A stretch of DNA of 44,533 bases from Frankia canadensis. GTDB lineage: Bacteria > Actinomycetota > Actinomycetes > Frankiales > Frankiaceae. Where the stretch lies: the NCBI RefSeq assembly GCF_900197875.1, contig NZ_FZMO01000246.1, forward strand, positions 1 through 44,533. The letters are read 5' to 3'. The notes under the pieces are model-generated. The model did not search any database, was not told where the DNA came from, and saw nothing but the letters and a program-made list of their open reading frames with translations. This document shows positions 8,996 to 15,899 of the stretch, one piece after another. How positions within the stretch are numbered: position 1 is the stretch's first letter; every line of letters begins with the position of its first letter. A program made the position numbers and the translations under genes.

Positions 8996-9364
8996 TCAGC
9001 GGACGGTCAGGTTGACCACGAGAGGCTGGCCGCCCCCGGGCCGGTAGAAGGGAAACGTGGTGCTCGCGTAGGTGCGCCTGCCGGCGATGTCGCAGCGCAC
9101 CGTGGCGGTGGCCGTGCCCGGCAGGGTCGGGTTCCCGAAGGTCACGGCGAACGTTCCGCCTGGCCGCACGGTCGCGCCGTGCGACTCACCACCGCCGGTG
9201 ATCAACAGCGATTCAGCCGATCCCACCACACAGCGGACACCTCCCGTGACGGTCAGCGGATTGTTGATGGTCGCCGCACCCGCCGGAACCGCCGACAGAA
9301 CTGCCAGTGAGGCGCCCATTCCCGCCGTGAGAACAGCCTTCCAAAGATTCGACATTCCGCGCAC
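8996..9364 (-). CDS. Small secreted protein of unknown function
   Basis: This is a 122-residue precursor. An N-terminal segment with a Lys near residue 7 and a hydrophobic core (AVLTAGMGASLAVLSAV) ends in PAGA-A, a good signal-peptidase I site near residue 29. The roughly 93-residue mature part is rich in Thr, Val and Gly and reads as alternating short beta-strands. Two Cys residues (in GGVRCVVG and TVRCDIAG) could form a disulphide, so a small Ig-like beta-sandwich is plausible. I do not recognise the family. GTG 9364 is chosen because a GGAGG lies 6 bases upstream (9371-9375 on the complement). ATG 9355 is the alternative. The gene is monocistronic as far as can be seen. Confidence 0.65.
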   Translation of the reverse strand: MRGMSNLWKAVLTAGMGASLAVLSAVPAGAATINNPLTVTGGVRCVVGSAESLLITGGGESHGATVRPGGTFAVTFGNPTLPGTATATVRCDIAGRRTYASTTFPFYRPGGGQPLVVNLTVR

Positions 9365-9613
9365 GACACACCTCCAGCTCCTGCATTTGTCCAGGGGCGG
9401 CGGTCGATATACCCAAGGCCTTTCGGCCAAAACCCGACCCGCCCTGGCGACACATATCGCCCGACTTTCCCGCCACAACGAGACAGGCACCTGCCCCTGA
9501 CGCTGACACGTGTCCGTCGAAGCGGGAGAAACGGCGGTCGCGGCGACCCGCCGGGCAGGACGGTGACCGCCTGCCCGGCGGGGCTGGTCGCGGATTCGAC
9601 GCGGGTGCGGAGG

Positions 9614-11002
9614 TCAGCGGGCGGTCGGCCTACCTGTCCGATCGCTCCCTCGGGCGCGTCCCGGGTGCCTCCGCGGCGCGGTGGTGGCCTCGGGCCATGG
9701 CGGCGGGCCGTCGCCACCATCGCGTGCCCGGCGGGCGAGCGCGCGGGCGCGGGACTGGGCGAGGCGGCCGGACACCCGGTAGCCGCCGGCCATCGCGCCA
9801 ATGATCACGATGGTCTCCGTCGTCCCCCAGATCCAGGTGGAGGTGCTGGCCGTCTTCGGGCCGAGAAAGGCGGACTGGGCGGCGACGGTGCTGGTCGCGT
9901 GCTGGGCGGCGTCGGCGGCGAAGGCCTGGTTGCGCGCGGAGCCGTGCAGGAACGGGGCGACGAACAGCACCGTCAGGCCAAGCAGCAGCTCGACGGCGAC
10001 GACGGCGGGGAACTCGCGGGCGATGATCGTGCGCAGCGGCCGGCTGTCGCCCGCGGCGCGCAGCGCGTCGATCCGCGGGTGCAGCCAGAACTGGTTGACC
10101 ATGCCGAGCAGCAGCAGCGCCCCGAAGAGGAGGATCTTCACGCCGAGCACCCGGCCGTACATGGTGGACAGCAGCTGCGACGGCCCGTCGACGTGCTCCC
10201 AGTACAGGAACAGTCCGGACAGCGCGATCGCGGCCACGCAGCTCATCGCCACCGCGGAGAAACGCCGGATGGTCGCCGACCAGAACGCCGCCTGGTCACC
10301 GGCCCCGTTCCCGGCGCGGTGACGAGGCCGCTCGAGGGCCTCGCCGCCGGCCGCGGCGCCGCCCACCGAGGGGCCGCCGGTCACGACGCCGCCGGGCAGG
10401 GCGAGCAGTACCAGCCCGGCGAGGCCCCCGATCCAGATCGACCCACCGAACAGGTGCAGCATCCACATCACCGTCTCGACGATGGTGCGGCCCCCGTCGT
10501 CGGGCACGGCGACAGGGAACTTCGTCGTGCCAAGCGCCACCGCGCCGGACAGCAGACCGGCGCCCAGCAGCGGGCCCCGCGCCCGGCCGGCGGCGACGCG
10601 GCGCAGCGCGAGCGGCGCGACGAGCAACGCGCCGACCAGGCTCAGCGTGACCTGCAGCCCCAGCAGGCGCCCGGCGTTGCTGCCGTCGTAGAGCGCGTTC
10701 CAGGCGGCGGAGTAGTCGAAGCCCCCGGTCGCGGACGCCTGGTGGGCGACGTCGGAGAGCACCGCCGGTACCGCGAGCACGCCGAGCGGGGCGGCGACGC
10801 GGGCCAGCCGTGCCGTCGCCGTCGCGTCACCGCCGAACCGCCGCGCGACCGGGGCCGCGACGAGCAGGGCGAACGCGGTCAGCCCGACGAGCCCCATCAG
10901 CGTGACCCAGGTGGTCCAGGCCATCGCCGTGTCCTGGAACGGCCCCAGCGGGGTCGACGGCGCCGGCGCCGCCACGATCTCGTGCCCGCGCGGCAACGCC
11001 AC
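9614..11002 (-). CDS. CopD-domain multi-spanning membrane protein
   Basis: This is a 462-residue protein with about nine hydrophobic segments. The central part has the CopD (PF05425) signature: MLHLFGGSIWIGGLAG, then RRFSAVAMSCVAAIALSGL and YGRVLGVKILLFGALLLLG, followed by NQFWLHPRI. CopD/YcnJ proteins are linked to copper uptake or handling at the membrane. The conserved His in the HLFGGSIWIGG helix is a candidate metal ligand. There is no fused CopC domain and no copC, ycnI or cox gene next door, so the copper role is inferred from the family only. The Arg/Pro-rich C-terminal 50 residues look disordered. GTG 11002 has only a weak GGTGGGAA upstream. An internal ATG just before the first membrane helix (MAWTTWVTL) could be the true start. 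Confidence 0.78.
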   Translation of the reverse strand: MALPRGHEIVAAPAPSTPLGPFQDTAMAWTTWVTLMGLVGLTAFALLVAAPVARRFGGDATATARLARVAAPLGVLAVPAVLSDVAHQASATGGFDYSAAWNALYDGSNAGRLLGLQVTLSLVGALLVAPLALRRVAAGRARGPLLGAGLLSGAVALGTTKFPVAVPDDGGRTIVETVMWMLHLFGGSIWIGGLAGLVLLALPGGVVTGGPSVGGAAAGGEALERPRHRAGNGAGDQAAFWSATIRRFSAVAMSCVAAIALSGLFLYWEHVDGPSQLLSTMYGRVLGVKILLFGALLLLGMVNQFWLHPRIDALRAAGDSRPLRTIIAREFPAVVAVELLLGLTVLFVAPFLHGSARNQAFAADAAQHATSTVAAQSAFLGPKTASTSTWIWGTTETIVIIGAMAGGYRVSGRLAQSRARALARRARDGGDGPPPWPEATTAPRRHPGRARGSDRTGRPTAR

Positions 11003-11254
11003 GTTCCCACCCCACCCTGAGTCAGTAAGCCGACAGAAGAGTGGCCCAGGGTAGCCCCACGGGGCGTGATCAAATCAAAGCGACAAACCTCACCACTTAA
11101 TGCTTGAACCGATGGCCCTTCCGCTCCGTGCAGGAGGGGTTGGGGAGCAGCGTCCGATGGATTCCGCGTCCCAAGCCCGCTGTTCCGGAAAGGCGGTCAG
11201 GCGAACCTGTGCGCCGGTTCATGAATGCGCGGGAACCGCGGTTTCGCCGCCGGT

Positions 11255-11401
11255 TCAGCCCTTGCGGGCGACGGTACCGTAGACGCTGACCTGGGCGTCC
11301 GTGGGGCTGGCGGCCGCGCCGGGGCCGTCGCCGTCCGGGCGCCAGCGGTGGACGACCTGCAGGCCCGGTTCGACCAGATCGAGGCCGTCGAGAGCCACCA
11401 T
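11255..11401 (-). pseudogene. C-terminal fragment of a SAV2177-type (DUF574) SAM methyltransferase
   Basis: About 48 codons encode LDGLDLVEPGLQVVHRWRPD and a terminal VSVYGTVARK, which is the C-terminal end of actinobacterial S-adenosylmethionine-dependent methyltransferases of the SAV2177 family (normally about 270 residues). Homology stops abruptly upstream of the LDGLDLVEP segment, towards the arsenic genes. The catalytic SAM-binding domain is missing, so this is a dead remnant. The rest of the roughly 600-base space between the CopD gene and arsC shows no other gene; see the inverted repeat at 11448. Confidence 0.72.
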
Positions 11402-11447
11402 CGAGGCCGGCGTGCCGCCGGTCCCGGCCGCCGATTCTTCTCTGGAT

Positions 11448-11480
11448 GTCCTGGGGGACACAAAAAATGTCTCCGGGGAC
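11448..11480. repeat. Imperfect inverted repeat at the left edge of the arsenic block
   Basis: GTCCTGGGGGACA (11448-11460) and TGTCTCCGGGGAC (11468-11480) are inverted copies matching at 10 of 13 positions around a CAAAAAA spacer. It lies between the methyltransferase fragment and arsC. It could be a hairpin, a regulator site or the end of a mobile element; the sequence alone does not decide. Confidence 0.35.
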
Positions 11481-11611
11481 CTCTCACCTCGTTCTGCGCA
11501 TGTGTGGGAAGCGGGAACCCGGCACGGCCACGGCCGGTCAGACCGGGGGTGCCTCGCCGAGAGGCGAGGCGGCATACGTGATGAGCGCTATCGATCATCG
11601 CGGTGCAACGG

Positions 11612-12022
11612 TCAGGATGCTACGGGGAGCAGTTCGGCGAGGAGTTGTTCGATACGGCTGCGGATGTCGTCGCGGATGGGGCGGACGGCGTGGATGCCCT
11701 GGCCGGCGGGGTCGTCGAGTTTCCAGTCCTCGTAGCGCTTGCCGGGGAAGATCGGGCAGGCGTCGCCGCAGCCCATGATGATGACGACGTCGGAGGCTTC
11801 GACGGCGTCGACGGTGAGGATCTTCGGGGTCTGGTCGGTGATGTCGATGCCTACTTCGGCCATGGCGGCGACGGCGGTGGGGTTGATGTGGCCTGCGGGG
11901 GCGGAGCCGGCGGAGCGGACCTCGACGCGGTCGCCGGCGAGGTAGGTGAGCCAGCCGGCGGCCATCTGGGAGCGGCCGGCGTTGTGGACGCAGACGAACA
12001 GCACGGACGGTTTCGTGGCCAT
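11612..12022 (-). CDS. arsC: Arsenate reductase, LMW-phosphatase fold
   Basis: This 136-residue enzyme reduces arsenate to arsenite in the cytosol. It has the low-molecular-weight tyrosine phosphatase P-loop CVHNAGRS (nucleophile Cys11, Arg17) and the pair Cys85/Cys89 in GCGDACP. The pair suggests the intramolecular disulphide relay of the thioredoxin-coupled class, although actinobacterial relatives can use mycothiol. The DDPAGQ motif supplies the general-acid Asp. It is the last gene of a minus-strand arsI-aquaporin-arsC set, so it should be induced through the divergent ArsR operator. The start ATG 12022 has AGAAGGA about 12 bases upstream. Confidence 0.93.
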   Translation of the reverse strand: MATKPSVLFVCVHNAGRSQMAAGWLTYLAGDRVEVRSAGSAPAGHINPTAVAAMAEVGIDITDQTPKILTVDAVEASDVVIIMGCGDACPIFPGKRYEDWKLDDPAGQGIHAVRPIRDDIRSRIEQLLAELLPVAS

Positions 12023-12051
12023 GGAAGCGTGATCCTTCTGTGGGAGGGTGC

Positions 12052-12177
12052 TCTGGGCGGGGTGTAGGCGAGATCGAGGTCGTTGACGGCGTCGAGGGTC
12101 ATGTGGTGGTGGATCGCGGTGGCGTCGACGCGTTTGGCGATCTCGCTGCCGCGGCGGCCGACGAGTTGGGCGCCGGG
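12052..12177 (-). pseudogene. C-terminal remnant of an FAD/NAD-dependent disulphide oxidoreductase
   Basis: Between the aquaporin and arsC, one frame reads GAQLVGRRGSEIAKRVDATA, followed by MTLDAVNDLDLAYTPP. This is the recognisable end of the dimerisation domain of pyridine-nucleotide disulphide oxidoreductases of the CoA-disulphide-reductase type. The roughly 400 upstream residues are absent and the frame continues into arsC without the family's normal ending. It is likely the stump of a reductase once in this operon, perhaps one that recycled thiols for ArsC. Confidence 0.65.
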
Positions 12178-12223
12178 TCCACCCCGGTCAAGGCGTCCAG
12201 CCGGGCGGGGGATGCGGGATCGG

Positions 12224-13009
12224 TCATGACACACCTCGGGATGCAGGCGACTGCGCGCCGTTCACGGTCGCCGCCGGGTCGGCATGGGGCAGCACGATCT
12301 GCGCGGCCTGCGCGCGGGCCGCAGCGGTGGGTGGGTAGAACAGTCGGACCAGCCCGTAGCCGACCGCACCGCCGACCATCTGGACGGCGACGAACGCGGG
12401 TGCGGAGGCGGGGGCGATGCCGGCGAAGCTGTCGGAGAACATCCGTCCGACGGTGATCGCCGGATTCGCGAAGCTCGTCGAGCTGGTGAACCAGTACGCC
12501 GCCCCGATGTAGGCGCCGACCGCGGCCGGGGCCCGTTCGGCACGGTCAGACCGGGCCAGCGCGAAGATCAGCAGGACGAGTCCGGCGGTCGCGACGACCT
12601 CGGCGAGCAGGTGTGCTCCGGACGCGCGGTGGTGCGTCGCGATCGACACCGCCGACCGGTCGAACATCAGGTTCGCCAGCACCGCCCCCGCGACACAGCC
12701 GGCGACCTGGGCGGGCAGGTAGGCGGCGGCGTCGCGCCACGACAGACCACCGAACACGGCGTCGACGAGGCTGACGACCGGATTGAAGTGCGCCCCGGAC
12801 ACCGGGCCGACCATGAGGATGATGGCGAACAGGCCCGCGGCGGTCGCCGCGGCGTTCTCCACCAGCTGCAACCCGACCTGGCCGGGGCTGAGCTGGACCG
12901 CGGCGATGCCCGACCCGATGACCAGGGCGGCGAGCAGCATGCTGCCCACCGCCTCGGCGGCCAGCCGCCGCGCCAACGCCGGCCGGTCACCCGGCTCGAT
13001 GTCCGCCAC
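12224..13009 (-). CDS. MIP-family aquaporin/aquaglyceroporin of the ars operon
   Basis: This is a 261-residue channel with six hydrophobic segments and two NPA-type half-helices, HFNPVVS (Asn76-Pro77-Val78) and FANPAIT (Asn182-Pro183-Ala184). In an operon with arsC and arsI it probably lets arsenite, which resembles glycerol as As(OH)3, leave the cell down its gradient. This is the job shown for AqpS in the Sinorhizobium meliloti ars operon. The Arg that usually follows the second NPA in the selectivity filter is Ile185 here, which would widen the pore. The GTG 13009 start lies 5 bases after the arsI stop, so the two genes are probably translated together. A longer in-frame extension to 13219 is inside arsI and looks non-coding. 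Confidence 0.85.
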   Translation of the reverse strand: MADIEPGDRPALARRLAAEAVGSMLLAALVIGSGIAAVQLSPGQVGLQLVENAAATAAGLFAIILMVGPVSGAHFNPVVSLVDAVFGGLSWRDAAAYLPAQVAGCVAGAVLANLMFDRSAVSIATHHRASGAHLLAEVVATAGLVLLIFALARSDRAERAPAAVGAYIGAAYWFTSSTSFANPAITVGRMFSDSFAGIAPASAPAFVAVQMVGGAVGYGLVRLFYPPTAAARAQAAQIVLPHADPAATVNGAQSPASRGVS

Positions 13010-13014
13010 GGGGT

Positions 13015-13566
13015 TCAGCGGACGCCGGCGGGCGCCGGTCCGATGGCGACCTCGACGGTGTCGGCTGTGGTGTCGGCGACGGTGTCGACGGTGGCCGGGC
13101 CGCAGTCCACCCCCGGTCCGCAGGCGCAGGCCGACCCCGGCCCGCCGCCCGGCCCGACCATCCGCAGTGTCGGCACCGACCCGTCGACGACGTCGGAGAG
13201 CACCGTGTAGACCTCCCACGGCGCACCATCCGGGTCGTCGACCCAGACCTTGTCCTGCACCGCGTAGCAGCAGGCGGTGTTCTCCTCGACCGCCGTCTCC
13301 AGGCCGGCCCCGGCCAGCCGGGTCGTGGCGGCGGTGACCTCGTCGGTGGTCTCGACCTCGACGCCGAGATGGTTCAACGCTCCCGCGACCCCGCTGCCAC
13401 GGGCGTCCGGGTTCTCGATCAGCACCAGCTTCAACGGCGGCACGTCGACCGCGAAGTTCGCGTACCCCGGCCGCCGCTTCGCCGGCCCGACCCCGAACAG
13501 CTTCGAGTAGAACTCCACCGCCGCGTCCACATCGGACACGTTCAACGCCAACTGCACCCGCGCCAT
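13015..13566 (-). CDS. arsI: ArsI/CadI-type C-As lyase (VOC dioxygenase)
   Basis: This 183-residue vicinal-oxygen-chelate protein matches ArsI, the Fe(II) dioxygenase that cleaves the carbon-arsenic bond of trivalent methylarsenicals and other organoarsenicals. The diagnostic vicinal Cys pair is present in ACCYA (Cys99, Cys100). The metal ligands expected for the family fall at Gln5, His66 and Glu118 (in WEVY). The older name CadI comes from a mycobacterial cadmium-induced homologue, so both names may appear in databases. A roughly 55-residue tail with three more Cys (SACACGPGVDC) extends beyond the catalytic domain and may bind metal. ATG 13566 is preceded by GAGGTGAT at a good distance. It is first in the arsI-aquaporin-arsC operon, directly after the ArsR operators. 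Confidence 0.88.
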   Translation of the reverse strand: MARVQLALNVSDVDAAVEFYSKLFGVGPAKRRPGYANFAVDVPPLKLVLIENPDARGSGVAGALNHLGVEVETTDEVTAATTRLAGAGLETAVEENTACCYAVQDKVWVDDPDGAPWEVYTVLSDVVDGSVPTLRMVGPGGGPGSACACGPGVDCGPATVDTVADTTADTVEVAIGPAPAGVR

Positions 13567-13582
13567 CACGATCACCTCACAC

Positions 13583-13604
13583 ATCGACAGTCGTCTATGT
13601 CGAT
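13583..13604. promoter_or_regulatory. ArsR operator 1 (inverted repeat)
   Basis: ATCGACA (13583-13589) and TGTCGAT (13598-13604) form a perfect 7-bp inverted repeat with an 8-base spacer. It lies 17 bases upstream of the arsI ATG in the 95-base arsI/arsR gap. The geometry fits an ArsR/SmtB dimer site. Confidence 0.6.
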
Positions 13605-13617
13605 ACGGAGGATGCCC

Positions 13618-13639
13618 ACTGACATAGACCGCTGTCAAT
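13618..13639. promoter_or_regulatory. ArsR operator 2 (inverted repeat)
   Basis: ACTGACA (13618-13624) and TGTCAAT (13633-13639) form a 6-of-7 inverted repeat with the same 8-base spacer and the same TGACA/GACA core as operator 1. Its centre is 35 bp from that of operator 1 and it ends 22 bases before the arsR ATG. Two copies would allow separate control of the two directions. Confidence 0.58.
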
Positions 13640-13661
13640 CCCTCGTGGCATGCTGGACCTC

Positions 13662-14108
13662 ATGGCCACGACCACGATGCCGCTCCCGGCAACCGCGACG
13701 CCCTCCGCGGACCGGACGGACGACGCCACGGGCGATCTGATCGGCGCGATCGGCGCCTGCTGCACCCCGCTGGCCGCGGCACCCCTGTCCGCACCTGAAG
13801 CCGAGCAGCTCGCGGCCGTGCTCAAGGCCATCGCCGTCCCCGCCCGGCTCCGACTCCTGTCGATGATCTATGGCCGCGACGGTGGCGAAGCCTGCGTCTG
13901 CGAACTCACCGAACCCCTCGGCCTCACCCAACCCACCGTCAGCCACCACCTCAAGGTTCTCGTCGACGCCGGCCTGATCAGCCGCGACAAACGCGGCGTC
14001 TGGGCCTACTACCGGCCCGTCCCCGGCGCCCTCGCCGCCCTCGGCGCCCTTTTCAACCCCACGCCGAACGCCGGCGACACGCCGCACCAGGACTGCGCGC
14101 ACTGCTGA
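13662..14108 (+). CDS. arsR: ArsR/SmtB-family arsenic-responsive repressor
   Basis: This is a 148-residue winged-helix repressor. The recognition region reads LGLTQPTVSHHLKVLVDAGL, and EACVCELT carries Cys78 and Cys80, the CVC arsenite-sensing motif of helix alpha-3. Further Cys occur at 33/34 and in a terminal DCAHC, which could add ligands as in corynebacterial ArsR. Binding of As(III) should release it from the two inverted repeats upstream and switch on arsI-aquaporin-arsC and itself. ATG 13662 has no Shine-Dalgarno sequence and may be leaderless. The in-frame codon at 13650 is less likely. Confidence 0.92.
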   Translation: MATTTMPLPATATPSADRTDDATGDLIGAIGACCTPLAAAPLSAPEAEQLAAVLKAIAVPARLRLLSMIYGRDGGEACVCELTEPLGLTQPTVSHHLKVLVDAGLISRDKRGVWAYYRPVPGALAALGALFNPTPNAGDTPHQDCAHC

Positions 14109-14302
14109 CCGGCCGCTCGGCTTGGCCACACAGAGTCCGCTCTGGGTCGATGCCGGACGGTCCTCCAGGCCTTCTTTGTCGCGCGTCAACGATCTGATCG
14201 TGACCCGGGTGATCGGCGCCGCGACTGCGTCGCAGTGGCGTGCCCGTCTGATGCGCTGCGTGCCGGGAGGGATACCGTTACCTCTATTGGCCAGAAGGTC
14301 CG

Positions 14303-14575
14303 TTGATGGGAGGACATGCCGTGGTGGAGGCGGGCACCCAGGGTCCGGGCGGCTTCGACGCGGACGTCACCCGGCAGGCGAGCCGCGCCTACCAGTCCCA
14401 GGGCATCGCCGGGCAGCTACGCACCCGCGAGGAGATCGCCCGCTACTTCGACGGCCTCGACCTGGTCGACCCCGGCATCCAGGCGCTGCACCGCTGGCGA
14501 CCCGACGACGACGCGATCGGCGACATCACCGACGGACAGGTCAGCAGCTACGCCGCGATCGGCCGAGTCAGGTAA
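14303..14575 (+). pseudogene. C-terminal fragment of a SAV2177-type SAM methyltransferase
   Basis: About 90 codons include RTREEIARYFDGLDLVDPGI and LHRWRPDDDAI, with VSSYAAIGRVR at the end, the typical C-terminus of SAV2177/DUF574 methyltransferases. The N-terminal SAM-binding two thirds (about 180 residues) is missing. It points away from the arsenic block and is truncated on the side facing it, mirroring the fragment at 11255. The 190 bases between arsR and this fragment contain nothing I can identify. A translated product, if any, should be inactive. Confidence 0.75.
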
Positions 14576-14620
14576 ACATCCACGGTGATGCCCGCCGCGC
14601 CCACTGCGCCGCGCACCGCG

Positions 14621-15718
14621 TCAGCGGTGGGCTCGGCCGGTGGCGTCGGCGGCGCGGATCGCGTCGAGGATCATGTCGGGGGTGAGGGGGAACGGCTCGT
14701 GGTGGGCGGTCTCGCCGTCGGCGAGGGTGCGCCGGGCGACGCGTTCCAGAGTGGCCGGGTCGGCGTCGGGCAGGCCGATGGCGGCGAGGGTGGTGGGCAG
14801 GCCGACGGCGGCGCAGAAGTCGAGCGCCGCGCTCAGCTCGCTGTCGGGGCGGCCCTCGACGACGAGTTGGACGAGCAGACCGAAGGCGACCTTCTCGCCG
14901 TGCAGGAAGCGATGCGTCCCCGCGGCGACGGTCAGCCCGTTGTGGACCGAATGCGCGACGGCGAGACCACCCGATTCGAATCCGAGGCCGGACAGCAGCG
15001 TGTTCGCCTCGACGACCCGCTCCAGCGCGGGCGTGACCGACCTCGTTGACACCGCGCGCACCGCGGCGGGCCCGTCGGCGAGCAGAAGGTCGAGGCAGAG
15101 CCGGGCCAGCGCCCCGGCGGTCTCGGTCGGCGCGCCGTGCAGCTGGTTGGGCGCCCGCGCCTCGCGGACCGTGCGGGCCTCGTACCAGGTGGCGAGCGCG
15201 TCGCCCATGCCGGCGACGAGCAGGCGCACCGGCGCGTGCGCCACCGCTTCGGTGTCGACGAGCACGAGGTCGGGGTTGCGGCGGTAGAACAGGTACCGCT
15301 CGAACGCACCGTCGTCGGCGTAGACGACGGACAGCGCGCTGCACGGCGCGTCACTCGACGCCGTCGTCGGGCAGGTCACGACCGGCACGTCGAGGGCGGC
15401 CGCGGCGGCCCGCGCGGTGTCGAGCACCTTTCCGCCGCCCGCCCCGACGATCACCCGACTCCCCTGCCCACGCGCGGCGGCGACGACGCGGTCGATCTCC
15501 CGCGCGCTGCACTCCCCGCCGAACGTCAGTACGCCGAACGCGATCCCGGCCGTCGTGAGGCCCGACTCCCAGGCGCGTTCCAGCAGGCGGCGCGGCGCCG
15601 GACTGGTCACGATCAGCGCCGGGCCGTCGAGCCCCAGCCGGCTCATCTGCGCGCCGAGCTCCGCCGTGGCGCCCCGCCCCTGCACGTACCGCCCGGGCGC
15701 GCCGAAGACCGCCAACAC
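14621..15718 (-). CDS. gldA: GldA-like iron-containing alcohol (glycerol) dehydrogenase
   Basis: This is a 365-residue enzyme of the group III metal-dependent alcohol dehydrogenases. The NAD-binding GAGGGKVLDTAR motif is near residues 92-103, and the metal-site segments VAHSVHNGL and FLHGEKVAFG supply His ligands. Glycerol dehydrogenases oxidise glycerol to dihydroxyacetone with NAD+. The closest recognisable family is GldA, but substrate within the family cannot be fixed from sequence. It stands alone, transcribed towards the methyltransferase fragment. The start is GTG 15718 with no clear Shine-Dalgarno sequence. Confidence 0.85.
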   Translation of the reverse strand: MLAVFGAPGRYVQGRGATAELGAQMSRLGLDGPALIVTSPAPRRLLERAWESGLTTAGIAFGVLTFGGECSAREIDRVVAAARGQGSRVIVGAGGGKVLDTARAAAAALDVPVVTCPTTASSDAPCSALSVVYADDGAFERYLFYRRNPDLVLVDTEAVAHAPVRLLVAGMGDALATWYEARTVREARAPNQLHGAPTETAGALARLCLDLLLADGPAAVRAVSTRSVTPALERVVEANTLLSGLGFESGGLAVAHSVHNGLTVAAGTHRFLHGEKVAFGLLVQLVVEGRPDSELSAALDFCAAVGLPTTLAAIGLPDADPATLERVARRTLADGETAHHEPFPLTPDMILDAIRAADATGRAHR

Positions 15719-15899
15719 CCGATCACCGTAACGCGCGTCGGCGCCCCATGGCGATCCTCGTCACCGCGCGACACGCGACGATCGCCGACATCGACTCGGT
15801 CCCCGAAGGGGGGCGATGCTCTAGAAGAGGTAGACGTATGAACCCAAATATGCGTAGGGTGTGGCGCTCCGAGAGCCATGTCACATATGGGGGTTCCAC

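Noticed and set aside
9563-11020. A 485-codon plus-strand open frame opposite the CopD gene
   Set aside because: Composition is Arg/Gly/Gln-rich with no domains or ribosome-binding site. The minus strand has clear membrane helices and CopD motifs.
14122-14302. Possible N-terminal part of the right-hand methyltransferase fragment
   Set aside because: None of the frames between arsR and the fragment shows SAM-binding motifs or resembles the missing domain.
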